Source: Gamsiella multidivaricata (Eukaryota > Mortierellomycota > Mortierellomycetes > Mortierellales > Mortierellaceae). Taken from it: 64,000 nt of DNA. The DNA lies in assembly GCF_025024155.1 (NCBI RefSeq), contig NW_026251739.1, positions 310,001-374,000 on the forward strand, written 5' to 3'. The translations under genes and the position numbers were made by a program. The notes under the pieces were generated by a model. The model saw nothing but the letters and a program-made list of their open reading frames with translations. It was not told the origin of the DNA and searched no databases. Below, piece by piece: positions 53,061 through 64,000 of this stretch; positions within the stretch are counted from its first letter, which is position 1, and the number at the start of each line of letters is the position of its first letter.

Positions 53061-55342
53061 ATGCCGAAGCCAAAGGGGAAGCGACCAACTGCTGAAAAGA
53101 AGTTCGACGGCGGTGGTAGCCGAATTAAAGCTGTGAACACCTGGGATGAAATGGAACATGATTCAGAGGATGAATGTAAGCAAAGGTTTATTTTTTTGGT
53201 CCGCGCTAGAGACAAATATGTATTGTGTTGTGGAATTCTTTCACTAACAACTTGAAGCATTCTATAGTTCACGACAGCCGCGGCTCTATTCTTTTGGATC
53301 ACGAACAGGATCTAGAGCGTCGTCAGTACGATGAGTATGAGGGCAGCGAAGAGGAAGTTTTTGGTTTAGAAGGCGATGAAGACGACGAGGAGGATCTCAG
53401 CGACCTGGATGCCGACCTTGATCGTAAAGATGATGAGGAAGAGTTGGATCTCGATAGTAAGTTAACGACTGTACTTAAGGCTTTATGGCTCATCATCGCT
53501 GTCACCATATCTGGCCATTTACCGATTATCGCAACTATTTCTTTCTTTCTTTCTTTATTTTTTTCATTAGAGACATCCTGGGGTAAAACCAAGCGCAGTT
53601 ACTATAACGCCGATGAAATCGAGTCTGATGACGAAACTGCCAAGGCAGAAGAGGAGGAAGCCCTGAGGCTGCAAAAGAAGCGCCTGGCCGAAATGTCAGA
53701 GGAGGATTTCGCTCCTGAAGAGGAAGAGACTGCCTGGGGAGCTGCTGCTGGACGTGGTGCATTAGGCGACAAAGATGCAGACCGTGCACTAGTGGAGGGC
53801 TTTGAGAAGGAGTTGCAGGGGATTGATTTGTTGAAGGCCAAACAAGGAGGTGTTGTTGTCGAAAAGATTGCAAAGGCTGGCATCAGCAAACTGTCCAAAC
53901 AGGAGATCTTGAAGGTGCTTCAGAACCAGAGCCCAGAATTGCTTGATTTGGTGGAGGAATTCAAGGAGAAGATCGAGATATTGCAAGCTATCGCAGAATT
54001 ACTTCAGCTTACCAGCTCACTCTCTAAGCCCTACCCTGACGACAAGGCGCCGATGCCCTTCCTTCACCTGAAATACCAGACCCTGATCAGTTACCTCACC
54101 AATATCGCCTTTTATATCACACTCAAGACGACACCGGAGACAGACTCTACGGATCTCACAAATCATCCTGTCATCGATGCACTGTACGAGCTGAAGAAGG
54201 CGATTGTCAAGTTAGAGAAGATGGAAAAGAAGAAGGCGATCGCTGATAGCATGGAGGAACTCTTAGAGGTCTTGGAGAATGGTGGCGAATCAGACGCAGA
54301 TACGGATGAGGAGGACGAGGAAGAGATACGGCGTTTGATGGAGAAAAAAGCCAATGCACGGAAAGTTTCCGTGAAGGGTAAGAAACTCCAGAATGAGGCT
54401 AACAGCAAGACAGCAAGGAAGACCGCTAAGTCAAAGGAATTCGAATATAACGTGGATTTCGAGGAAGAATTCGTATCACACAGCAAAAAGTCCAAGAAGG
54501 ACGCCAAGTCAATATCGACTGACAAGAAGCGCCGGATGGAAAGTGATTATGGCGATCTGGATGAGTTGCTGGATGTGGATCTGGAGGACAAGGCACAAAA
54601 GAAGCGATCCCTTCGAGATTATGTCGCTAAGCTGGATCAAAACGCCAACAAGCGATCCAAAATTCTTAAAGGCTCCGGTGACACCGATATCCCATACCGC
54701 GAGAAGTTCAAGGATCGTCAAGAGCAAATGAAGAGACAGGCAGTCAAGAGTGCACCCGCACCCGAGAACACAGAGCTGGACGACCTGGAGTGGGACGCCA
54801 AGGATATGGCCGACGCACGTCGTGTGGGCAGCGGAGACAATGATGATATCTTTAGCGACGGTGAAATGCCTGGGCGTGGTGGACGTGGTGGACGTGGCCA
54901 GGAGGAGCGGGAGGGTGTGGACTATTACCAGGAGGTGATTAATGCCAAGGAGGCCAAGAAGGCTGCCCGCAAGGCTTTGAACGAAAGTTTGGAGAAGAGG
55001 TACTATTGTACTTGCAACTATTCCTGTACTGCGCTGTTCTTGTGTGAAATCTGGTCTAACCTATTACTTGACTTTTTTACATACAGCACGTCATTCGAAG
55101 ATACCAGCATCGATCCCAGCGACAAGCGCTCGATTTCATGGCAAATCCTCAAGAACAAGGGTCTCACTCCTCATCGGAAGAAAGAGCAGCGCAACCCAAG
55201 AGTCAAGCACAGGAACAAGTACGAGGCGGCCAAGAAGAAGATCAAGTCCGTCAAGCGTGTCTTCACCAGACTGGAGGGTGCGTACGGAGGAGAGAAGACT
55301 GGTATCAAGACCGGTCTCGCACGCAGTGTCAAGTTCTCTTGA
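53061..55342 (+). CDS. SAS10: SAS10/UTP3, small-subunit processome component
   Basis: A nucleolar protein of the U3 snoRNP that is needed for 18S rRNA maturation. Exons 53061-53175, 53268-53456, 53571-54999 and 55087-55342 encode 662 residues. The N-terminus is basic, then extremely acidic (DEDDEEDLSDLDADLD). The Sas10/Utp3/C1D domain lies at about residues 195-290 (LQNQSPELLDLVEEFKEKI, then YLTNIAFYITLKTTPETDS and HPVIDALYELKKAIVKLE). The C-terminal Sas10 domain is KRSISWQILKNKGLTPHRKK, then EQRNPRVKHRNKYEAAKKK, and ends GIKTGLARSVKFS. This last block is highly diagnostic. Introns 2 (114 bp) and 3 (87 bp) are multiples of three with no in-frame stop, so a 705-codon frame runs through them; splicing is preferred because the intronic peptide is hydrophobic and has no family match, and donors (GTAAGT, GTACTA) and acceptors are present. 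Confidence 0.95.
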
Positions 55343-55972
55343 AAGAGCAATTTCGCGTTCCATTCATAATAAACCGCATAGACAGCATCGTATTATCATC
55401 ATCGATATCATTGATTAGACTCTCTCTCCCCAGCTCGCTGATCCAGGGGTAGACAATCACGTGAACCTGCACGTACATACGATAAGCAGGTACAGGAGAC
55501 ATACTGGGGATGGTTCTTTTCAGTTTTTCCTTCCGCTTCTTCTTCTCTTCTACCTCCACCTGCTTGTCCATTCCACCAGCTGCAGCACTTTGCTGATCTT
55601 ACCGTCGGTCCTTACCCTTGTCCATATTGTTACGCATTCGAACAACTTTAGTTTGATTCTTGTTATTTATTTGGTGAGTAGATGCAAGGGGAAGATTAAT
55701 ATGGTCCCTGTAAAACTTGCTTTGGACCATGGCATGCCACGCGCGTGTTTATTTTTTTCTATAATTTGGATCACCGGGGCGAAATCTCCTTCCTGCAGTC
55801 GGTGCTGCTTTTCTCTCTCCTACGTCTGCAACACAGCCTCAACTCACTCTCAACCGTTTTTCTGACTCACAGGCACAAGGAATCTACTCTGGACCAGACC
55901 CTTTTTGTACAATCGCTTGATTCTTGCACTCAACCCTTTTCACGGCCCGACTCGATTGTATAACTCAACAAA
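55343..55972. other. Spacer between SAS10 and DNM1
   Basis: No supported gene. It includes the SAS10 3' region and a pyrimidine-rich stretch (TTCCTTCCGCTTCTTCTTCTC, 55528-55550) upstream of the dynamin gene. The short open frames lack features. Confidence 0.5.
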
Positions 55973-58900
55973 ATGAATGACTTGATTCCGCTCGTTAACA
56001 AGCTTCAGGATGTCTTCAACACCATCGGAAGCGACCAGATCGACTTGCCCCAGATTGTCGTTGTCGGATCCCAGTCGTCTGGAAAATCGTCTGTCCTAGA
56101 GACCATTGTCCAGAAGGACTTTTTGCCAAGAGGCAATGGCGTTGTCACTCGTCGTCCTTTGGTCCTGCAGCTTGTCAACACGCACATTAGAAATATGCCA
56201 CCTACGTCAGGTTCCTCGGAAAGCACACTGAACGATGCCCCTGACCGTGCAGAGTTCCTGCATTTGCCCAACAAGCAGTTCTTCGACTTTGAAGAGGTCC
56301 GGAAGGAGATTGAAGTCGAGACAGCCCGTGTTGCTGGGCAGAACAAGGCTATTTCAAGGACGCCTATCCACCTCAAGATCTTTTCCAAGAACGTCTTGAA
56401 CCTGACCCTTGTCGACTTGCCAGGAGTGACGAAGGTACGAATTTTTGTTCTCGGCATTATCATATTCCTCTGCTTGGCTGTGTAGCCCTGTGTCTTTTAA
56501 GAGTCATTCTGCTCAACTTATTGCGTTCTCTTTCATCATATCAATCTAATCATGCTAGATTCCTGTTGGTATGTGCCTTCATCAACATGGGCATAGATTG
56601 CCCTTATGCCTTTGGTAGTTACGGCTGGGCGGTTTACTATTTTATTTCCTTTTCCGTTTTCCCTGATTGGTGTTTCTGTTTCCAAATTTCGTCTCCGACT
56701 CGACAATCAATTAGGTGACCAACCCACCGATATTGAGAAGCAGACCCGCAATCTGATCCTAGACTACATTCTCAAGCCCAACAGGTGAGTGTAGGAATGC
56801 AAATTTTTACTGTCCATGCTCCTACTATATTTGTCTGGAGGCAATGATGGAATTGCGACGACAGTAATACTGACGTTTCCTTGCTGTCTTATGTTTGTGT
56901 TCTAGTGTCATTCTTGCTGTGTCACCTGCCAATGTCGACCTTGCCAACTCGGACAGTCTCAAGCTTGCGCGTCAGGTGGATCCTGAAGCAAAGCGCACGA
57001 TCGGTGTCTTGACGAAGCTGGATCTCATGGATGCAGGAACCAACTCGCTCGACATCCTCTCTGGACGAGCGTATCCCATTAAGCTGGGTTTCATCGGCGT
57101 CGTCAATAGAAGTCAGGCGGATATCCAGAACAACAAGCCCATGGCTGATGCCTTTAAGAGCGAAACTGAGTTCTTTCAAAATCACCCAGCCTATCGTGCA
57201 ATTGCTCATCGCTGCGGTACAACCTTTTTGGCTAAGACGCTCAATACGGTATGTCTATCATAATGATGCTATCAGCATATCAGTATAGCGATTTGATGAA
57301 CAACTCAACAAGGCGTCACTCACACTCGTCTTCATGCTCTCTAGATTTTGATGAACCACATTCGTGACAAACTGCCAGATATCAAAGCCAAGCTGAACTC
57401 ATTGATTGGACAGACCCAGCAAGAACTGACCTCATACGGAGATCCATCATTTACCGGCACGGCCCACAGAGTAAGGCTACGTTATTGATCGATCACCCCC
57501 GCGTTTTTTGACACTGAATGCGAACCGGACACCTAACCTCCGTTGCTTTATTTTCTAATATAGGGCACATTGATCCTGCAATTGCTAACTAAATTTGCGA
57601 GCGACTTTGTTGCTGCCATTGACGGAACTTCTGCGGACATTTCGACAAAGGAGTTGTGCGGAGGCGCAAGAATTTATTACATCTTCAATAACGTCTTTGG
57701 CGCTGCCCTCGACTCTGTGAACCCATGCGAGAACTTGTCCGTGCAGGACATTCGCACCGCGATTCGCAACTCTACAGGACCCCGTCCTTCTCTGTTCGTA
57801 CCAGAAATTGCATTCGATCTTTTGGTCAAGCCCCAGATCAAGCTCCTCGAGTCTCCAAGTTTGAGATGTGTTGAGCTCGCGTATGAAGAGCTGGTCAAGA
57901 TTTGCCATAACTGTGGCGGAAAGGTAATTAATATCACTATGTTTTCTGATCTATAAATGGCGTTTGAGATCTATCCTGGACAATCTGATGCCAATATAGC
58001 TACAATCTTTTTAGAACCTCGTACGTTTCCCTAGATTTCACGCCAAGTTGATCGAGGTTGTGTCGGATCTTCTTCGCGAACGTTTGGGACCTACCTCGGA
58101 ATATGTTGAGAGTTTGATCAGCATCCAGCGCTCGTATATCAATACCAATCACCCTGACTTCATTGGTGGTGGCGGGGCTATGTCTGCGCTCGAGAGGGCT
58201 TCTCAGAAGAAGAAGAAGAAGGAGATTGAACGGACAAGGAGGTTGAGCACCGTCAACATGGTCCTCACTGGCAGCAGCGGCGACTCGCCCAGCACCCGGG
58301 AAGAGAATGGCGAAAAATCGGTTACCAGCGCTATGAACAACTTGACCGTCCAGGCTGCTGAAAGGGGTGACCGTGAGCGGGAGCGCGAGAGATCGGGCCA
58401 CGTTTCGCAGCATGGTGGACCCAACAGCGGCTCGATCTCGTCTTTGAACGGATCGCCCCAGGGAGCGAACGCGGGAGGCAAAGACACTTTCTTGAACTAC
58501 TTCTTCGGCGGGCCCCAACAGCGCATGGATCGCCCTGTTCTGGAAGAGAACGTCCATCGATCGAGCAACGTCCACAATGTTGCAAAGGAAATGGTTATGC
58601 CCAAGACTGTCCTCGATGGCGAGCCCCTTGACTTTGACAAGAAGCTGGACCATATGACGGACACAGAGGAGTTTTTAAACCTGAATGAGCGTGAGGACAT
58701 GGAAACCCAGCTCATCCGTAAGTTTCATGTTAACGGCTAGTTTCTTCATCCCGATGCTCTGGAGCAAGTTGACTAATTCATCATGCTGCTGATATGCCTT
58801 TTATCTCTTTCTAGGCTCCTTGATCGTATCGTACTTCAACATCACTCGTAAATCGATCCAGGATTTGGTTCCCAAGGCTGTCATGCACCTGCTTGTCAAT

Positions 58901-59068
58901 TACTCGCGTGAGTCCGTGCAGAACCGCCTGGTTGCAACGCTGTACAAGGAAGAGCTGTTCAATGAATTGCTCCAGGAGGACGACAACCTGTGTGCGGAGC
59001 GTGCAAAGTGCAAGGCTATGCTCGACGTCTTTAAGAATGCTTTCACAATCATTAATGAGGCCATGTAG
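55973..59068 (+). CDS. DNM1: Dynamin-related GTPase, DNM1/Drp1 type (mitochondrial and peroxisomal fission)
   Basis: DNM1 assembles into spirals that constrict mitochondria. Eight exons: 55973-56434, 56559-56568, 56715-56784, 56906-57248, 57345-57470, 57564-57923, 58015-58717 and 58815-59068 give 775 residues. The P-loop GSQSSGKSS starts at residue 32, G3 DLPG at 148, and G4 TKLD at 217. The second exon is only 10 nt and restores [12 protein letters not shown]. The stalk has [14 protein letters not shown] and [15 protein letters not shown], which are typical of Drp1/DNM1 rather than VPS1. The variable B-insert (58150-58560) is long and Ser/Gly-rich. The GED at the C-terminus has [20 protein letters not shown] and [13 protein letters not shown]. 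No PH domain or Pro-rich tail is present. It converges with TAD1, with 143 bp between stops. Confidence 0.95.
56559..56568 (+). other. DNM1: 10-nt microexon of DNM1
   Basis: ATTCCTGTTG lies between ATGCTAG and GTATGT. It encodes Ile-Pro-Val plus the first base of Gly, joining VTK to GDQPTDIEK exactly as the dynamin switch region requires. Without it, VTK would join GDQ out of phase. Confidence 0.85.
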
Positions 59069-59211
59069 AGAAAATCATCCCCGCTCCTTTTTCTTCTTTG
59101 TTTCCGTTTGTCATCATAAATCATACATAAAGTCATTTTCTGCACGATTGTTGTACCAAACTGTCAGAACAATAATGGCTCATGTTGATGAGGGCGCGGC
59201 TGGCATATGCC

Positions 59212-61217
59212 TCACGGCTTTATTAGAGAATTACCATTGATGTTGAACAGCTCCAGCGATTTATCGCTTCTAATCCAATGCCGAAAGATATTACTGAATA
59301 GGCGCTCCTTGCTAGCAACATGATCCTTGGCAAGAGTCTTCCATTCGCCATAGGAAATACTATCGGCCTTCAAAGATACCCTCATACTGCAAACAAGGTC
59401 GCGTTTCTCCATTCGCCTTGACGCTGACTCTGGAAGGCAGTTCCAAAGATCGGCGCTGCTTTTAAACATGTTGATTTTGCAGACCCTACTCCGGGACTTT
59501 GGCTGCAAAGGTTGCTTGGCCGAGGCCCCAGCTTTGCACCCATTGACAAGGACTTCTGCAGTCGATGGTTCAGAAGCAATCCATGAAATACCTATTTGAG
59601 CAGATTCAGCAACTTAGACACAGTAACAAGGGGCTGTCAAACTTCAGGAATTCATTTAACAACGTACTTGTGGAGCAGGCAACGGGAGGGACCGTAATGC
59701 CTTCTTTTTCGCTTCGTGCTGATACCGCTTCCTTGCCAAATTCAAACGAGGCGGGGCTCTGGTAGACTTGAACCCGATGGAAATGATATGATCCGCTATC
59801 AGGATCAGATACAGCTGGGCCGGCTGTGCACTCGCAGCTCTTAATTCTCTCGTTTAGTGCCCTGTCCAGAGCAGTAGCATCAAATAGTTCACGAGCAATG
59901 ACGGACTGTAGGTAGATCGACCCTAGAAACGGCGCCACCAATGCGGAAGTCAGTCCAAGGACATTCCAGCGCGCAATCTTGTCTGAGCAGGACATGGATG
60001 CTGTTGGTTCAGAGTCGACTCTTCCTGGTTTCGTCCGCAGCACGCCCACGGAATCATAGTCAATGCGCCCGCGTCGAAATCCAAGGGCGTGGTGGCATGT
60101 TTGTTGAGACTGTGTTGACCCGACTGAAGGCATATCCAGCTTTGTTTGTTTTGGAGGAGGAGGAGATGATAGATCTATAGCCTCAATCTCTGTCGAATCA
60201 AGTGGACGTTTCGTTCGTAAAGACTGGGCACCCTGATCATGCCCCTGCCTGTCTTCGATTCCAGCTGGCGGTGCCTGTGCCTGTTGTGTCTTAACCCGTG
60301 CTTGCTGGCCGTTCATGAACGCGTTCCTGGACTCCTCTGTTTGGGTCTGAGCGAGACTGGATGTTGTAGCATCACCACCTGTCCATACATCGAACAAAGT
60401 AAAGACGCCAGTCAGCATATATATTAACACGAATATGGAACCTTTATCCCTCAGGATGAGATAGGTTGAGCTCCGCAAATAAATGATGCTTGGCTATTAT
60501 ACATACAGGGGGCTTGACTGACATAAAGATGAAACTGGGTCCTCGGATCCGCGAGCTGGAAAAGAGGTCCTTTGTTTAATGGAGTATCCTGATTCCCAAG
60601 GTATCGAAATCTGTTGGCCATGTTTTCGGGATAACTAATACAGGCTTGCATTTCCGAGAGGCACCACCTAATGTCAGAGAAGATGGCATCGAGATTAGCG
60701 ATACCGCCGATAATAGTAGGAGATATCAAGGAACGAAGGTTTCATCTACACGTACTTGTTGAATCCTCGACGTGCTAGAACTTCCGCATGACAATCATTT
60801 ACTAAATCACCCCGAGGACTCAGCTTGCCCTGAGGCAAACATCTACTTCCCGTACTATAGTTATTTCATAAAGATCTTTGTGCGTCAATTCCGTTGATCT
60901 GTTCCCCAGGATCATGCGGCATTATGGCGCTCCTTGAGTACAACTGCAAGTGTTAATTACGCCAGTGATATACATTCGACCTCCCAGGATTCATCTGGCT
61001 CATCTGTGTTGTCCAGACATGTGCCGCCATTGATATCTGAGATCTTGCTCAAAGCCGGTGCGGTAGGAGTGGCAAGAACTATTCCCGCAAGTATAGTCCA
61101 TTCTGCCTGGCCATTGCTCTTTCTGGATGGTTTTCCGTGCTTTGGCAGTCTATTGAACTGGTCATGGCACTCCCGTGCTATCCCATGAATCAATTCCTGC
61201 GATGGATACCGAGGCAT
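59212..61217 (-). CDS. TAD1: tRNA-specific adenosine deaminase 1 (ADAT1/TAD1)
   Basis: TAD1 deaminates A37 to inosine in eukaryotic tRNA-Ala. Five exons (61217-60961, 60854-60756, 60667-60507, 60378-59668, 59591-59212) encode 535 residues. The N-terminus has LIHGIARECHDQFNRLPKHG and EWTILAGIVL. The zinc and catalytic site is split over introns: LSPRGDLVNDCHAEVLARRG (His108-Ala-Glu110), SQAPCGDAT (Cys173), and MSCSDKIARWNVLG for the last Cys ligand. The C-terminal part has YQSPASFEFGKEA, VACSTSISWIASEPSTAEVL and NGCKAG. Between the second and third Cys a ~90-residue Gln/Ser-rich insertion occurs, with no counterpart in the animal protein. Introns are 73-128 bp; the donor choices at 59667 (GTACGT) and 60755 (GTACGT) were set by phase and family continuity. 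The start is the first ATG in frame. Confidence 0.92.
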
Positions 61218-61395
61218 TTCTTGGGTAAAAGTTCGGTGGAGAAAGAACGAGAAAGATACCGTGGCGATGTTCAAATGTTGGTTGTTGCACGTGACTTTAC
61301 TAGGAAAACTGAAGAAAAGGAAAGAAAGCAGATCAGGCCAAAGAACACGGCATCAACCATCCAGCACCTCCCTCAACGATTGTTGTCCAGGAATC
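61218..61395. promoter_or_regulatory. Bidirectional promoter between TAD1 and PRP40
   Basis: The two ATGs are 178 bp apart, facing away, so both promoters overlap. No TATA box is seen. Confidence 0.5.
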
Positions 61396-64000
61396 ATGGC
61401 CGATTCGCAACCAAAAAGCCCGTGGGTCGAGTACACGCATCAGGATGGACGCAAATACTACTACCACCCTGTGACAAAGCAGACTGTTTGGCAGAAGCCT
61501 GATGAGCTCAAGACGCCCAAGGAGGTACGTCGCAACAACAAACATCATGAGCTCCTGCGCATTTTGCACTATACACTATTCAGTGAACTGGTAGGCTAAT
61601 AATTCAGGTATTACAATTACAACTGTTCAATATGTTAGCTGGCTCTGGAGGCAAGTCCCTGGAAAGAATATACAACTCCCGAAGGAAAAAAATATTATCA
61701 TAATGCAGCCACCAAAGAAACCGTCTGGACCGTGCCGGAGGAATACAAGGCCTTGCTGGATCAGCTGAAAGAAGAAACAAAGGCGAAGGAGACAGCAGCA
61801 CCAGTACAACCGCCAGTCAAACCCCAGACACCAACCTCGTCCTCCGTGGTTTCGACGCCCTCGCCCCTGCGACATCAGGCCATCCCACCAGGAACGCAAC
61901 CAGCCTCCTCTCAACTTCATCACAACCCGCAGCTTCCACCACAACAACAAATCGCACCTATCCTAACGAGAGATCACCCCGGATCAGATCCCATGCGTAG
62001 CAATGGTCCGCCATTTTTAACCCCACAGAATCCGGGAGCAAGGCCACCTTTCGCACATCAACAGGGAGCCCGGCCACCACGCTTCCAGCAGTCGTTTGTT
62101 CCATCCGAGGGCGGTAGTGGTCGTGGTCGTGACAGGAACATGGATGAGATACCTGAATTCTCGACTAAAGAGCAAGCTGAGGATGCATTCAAGAATATGC
62201 TGAAGGAAACTGTAAGTTGCATGGTCGATCTGACTCACAAGTATACAGTATGGGAGCGTCTGAAAACTTATTACGAGCTCACCTCAAAAACAAATAGGGA
62301 GTTACCTCAACGTGGACCTGGGAGCAAACAATGCGTGCAGTGGTCACCAACCCTATGTATCGGGCACTCAAAACTACAGCGGAGCGAAAGACTGCCTTCC
62401 AGGAGTACGTGGACGATCGTCGTATCCAGGAGAAGCTGGAGGAGAAGGCACGTCAACAAAAACAAAAACAAGACTTCTTGGATCTGCTCAAGAGTAGCGA
62501 CAAGGTCACGCATGCGAGCCGATACACAACGATCTCGAGACTTTTTGCAGAGGAGCCAGCTTTTAAGTCCATCGAGGGTGATCATTATCGGCAGTCGATT
62601 TTTGATAGCTACGTGGGAGAATTGATCCGACAGGAGAGAGAGGATGCACGGCAGAGACGAAAGTTCGGTACTGCTGCCCTCACAGCACTGTTGCAGTCCA
62701 TGGATGAGATCACGTTGACGACGCGTTGGTCCGAGGCGAGAGAGCTGCTGCAGGAGAAGAAGGAGTACAAAGAGTCTGAGACGATACAAGTGTTGCACAA
62801 GATGGAGCAGCTTACGATTTTTGAGGACCATATTAAGCAATTGGAGAAGGATTATGATCAGAAGCGTGCTCGCGAACGCGTATTACGCAAGCGAACGGAG
62901 CGAAAGCGGCGCGAGGCACACAAGGAGCTGCTGGTAGAGTTAAGGAGTAAAGGGCAGTTGAATGCCAAAACCTGCTGGATGCAGATTCACCCGCAGATCA
63001 AGGACGATTCACGGTACCAAGACATGCTCGGGCAGCCTGGCTCGACTCCCATGGAACTGTTTTGGGATATGATTGAGGATCTGGATGAGAAATTGTACCA
63101 GGACCGCAAGATGATTCAGGATCTAATGAAGGTATGATATACAATATTTTTTCGTGTTCAATCTACGCATGGAGGCGCATGTTACTGAGGCTCTTGGCTT
63201 TCGATAAATAGAGCATTGACTACGAGGTTCAACCGGAGACGACATTAGACGAATTTTGCGCAGCAATCACAAAGCAGGAGAAGGCCGTCCATGTGCCGGC
63301 TGAGGATCTTAAGCTGATTTTTGAGCAGCTTTTGGGCAAAGCAGTTCATCATGCCAAGGAAGAGAAGCGACGTCAGGAAAGGTTGGCGCGCAAGAAGGCA
63401 GAGTCCTTCAGATTTATGCTCAAGTCCTTGAGCCCACCGGTCACTGTTGAATCGAAATGGGACGATGTCAAAGCGAAAGCAGAGTTAACGCCCGAGTTCG
63501 CTTCTCTTGAAACGGACGACAAGCGGAAAGAGGTTTTCGACCGGTACATTGAGCGACTCAAGGTACCAAGATGTCTCTCAAGACAACCGTCATTGGATTT
63601 ACAAGGCTATATCGTTGCCTATGTTCAATGTACTGATACTCGCGTGCATTCATTCCTTTGTCGCTGTAGGAGAGGATCGCCAAGAACCACGACAGTGACG
63701 AAGAAGACGGCTCAATTTTGGAGGACGATGCTGATTACTATAGCAAGCGCTCATCGTCAGATCGCAAGAGGCATGCACCGAGTAGCAGCAGTAGCTATAG
63801 CAAACACCACAGCAGTAGTCATCATCACCACCACAGTAGCCACCACTCAAGCGATGATCATCATCGACGGAGCACTAGTGGACTCGACCATTCGCCCTTG
63901 GCGCCCCCAAGGAGCTCACAGCAAAATGGAAAGCATACCAGAGGCGGTACTGCCAGCGCTGATTCAGGAGCTGAGGATGAGCACGGACATCCAGCAAAGG
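61396..64000 (+). CDS. PRP40: U1 snRNP-associated protein PRP40 (3' end outside window)
   Basis: PRP40 bridges the 5' splice site U1 snRNP to branch-point factors and the polymerase II tail. Exons 61396-61524, 61639-62211, 62298-63131, 63212-63562 and 63670 onward (continuing past the window) give 739 residues here. Two WW domains are present: [20 protein letters not shown] (residues about 10-38) and [20 protein letters not shown] (about 51-80), each with the second Trp (VWQKP, VWTVP). A Pro/Gln-rich linker follows. FF-domain helices begin near [15 protein letters not shown] and include [35 protein letters not shown] and [17 protein letters not shown]. From exon 5 the tail is acidic and then Ser/His-rich ([19 protein letters not shown]). 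The introns are 114, 86, 80 and 107 bp, GT-AG. The end lies outside, so tail length is unknown. Confidence 0.93.

Noticed and set aside
57990..58014. An acceptor at 57999 for DNM1 exon 7
   Set aside because: The AG there is followed in frame by a TAG (58012-58014). The acceptor at 58014 gives [14 protein letters not shown] in phase, as in the family.
1..64000. CRISPR arrays, restriction or toxin systems, transposon ends, biosynthetic clusters
   Set aside because: I looked for direct repeats with regular spacers, terminal inverted repeats with transposase motifs, and clusters of tailoring enzymes or core synthases. None was found; the gene content is ordinary fungal housekeeping.

Overview
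The window is nuclear DNA of a filamentous fungus. Almost every gene is split by short GT-AG introns (mostly 85-140 bp), intergenic spacers are short, and the gene set is conserved eukaryotic housekeeping. Early-diverging traits point to a Mucoromycota-type fungus and most probably a Mortierella relative: an SMS-type sphingolipid synthase, an FKBP25-type isomerase, a long-chain alcohol oxidase, and frequent A/T homopolymers in introns. That placement is an inference from protein character, not a database result. Exon structures below were built by hand: each junction was checked for GT/AG (one GC/AG), for reading-frame phase, and for continuity with the protein family.

Layout. 1-994: 3' end of STT3. 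995-3618: no intact gene, with a degenerate coding-like patch at about 2281-3530. 3619-4473 (-): APC10. 5098-6337 (+): ribosomal protein P0. 6899-9022 (-): Q-rich BAG-domain protein. 9986-11006 (+): MED10. 11165-13027 (-): RING protein with a C-terminal membrane segment. 13462-14235 (-): SEC61 gamma. 14610-15266 (+): TIM10. 15378-16276 (-): GNAT acetyltransferase. 17415-19444 (+): BDP1. 19563-22293 (-): fatty alcohol oxidase. 23325-24084 (+): COX12. 24497-26771 (+): PRP4 splicing factor. 27679-30043 (+): MSP/VAP protein. 30131-34470 (-): SPX-EXS (SYG1) protein. 35896-37096 (+): sphingomyelin-synthase-like enzyme. 38304-40468 (+): MEF2/RLM1-type MADS factor. 40836-41771 (-): FKBP25-like. 42020-43419 (+): METTL2-type tRNA methyltransferase. 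44036-45239 (+): MDR oxidoreductase. 45499-47639 (-): pepsin-type aspartic protease. 47928-49641 (-): YTM1. 49778-52052 (-): mitochondrial glutamyl-tRNA synthetase. 52150-52827 (+): LYR protein. 53061-55342 (+): SAS10/UTP3. 55973-59068 (+): DNM1-type dynamin. 59212-61217 (-): ADAT1/TAD1. 61396-64000 (+): 5' part of PRP40.

How the genes relate. There are no operons and no metabolic or defence cluster. Genes alternate between convergent pairs with 3' spacers near 100 bp and head-to-head pairs sharing a promoter: SEC61G/TIM10, FKBP25/METTL2, EARS2/LYR and ADAT1/PRP40. Several share themes by chance or loose functional grouping: splicing (PRP4, PRP40), ribosome biogenesis (P0, YTM1, SAS10), tRNA biology (METTL2, EARS2, TAD1), and mitochondria (TIM10, COX12, EARS2, LYR, DNM1).

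I did not find a convincing undescribed biological system. The most useful leads are a pepsin-like protease ending in a CaaX-like box, a duplicated module in the BAG protein, a GC-AG intron in MED10, a 10-nt microexon in the dynamin gene, a degenerate locus near 2.3-3.5 kb, and stop-free introns in SAS10.
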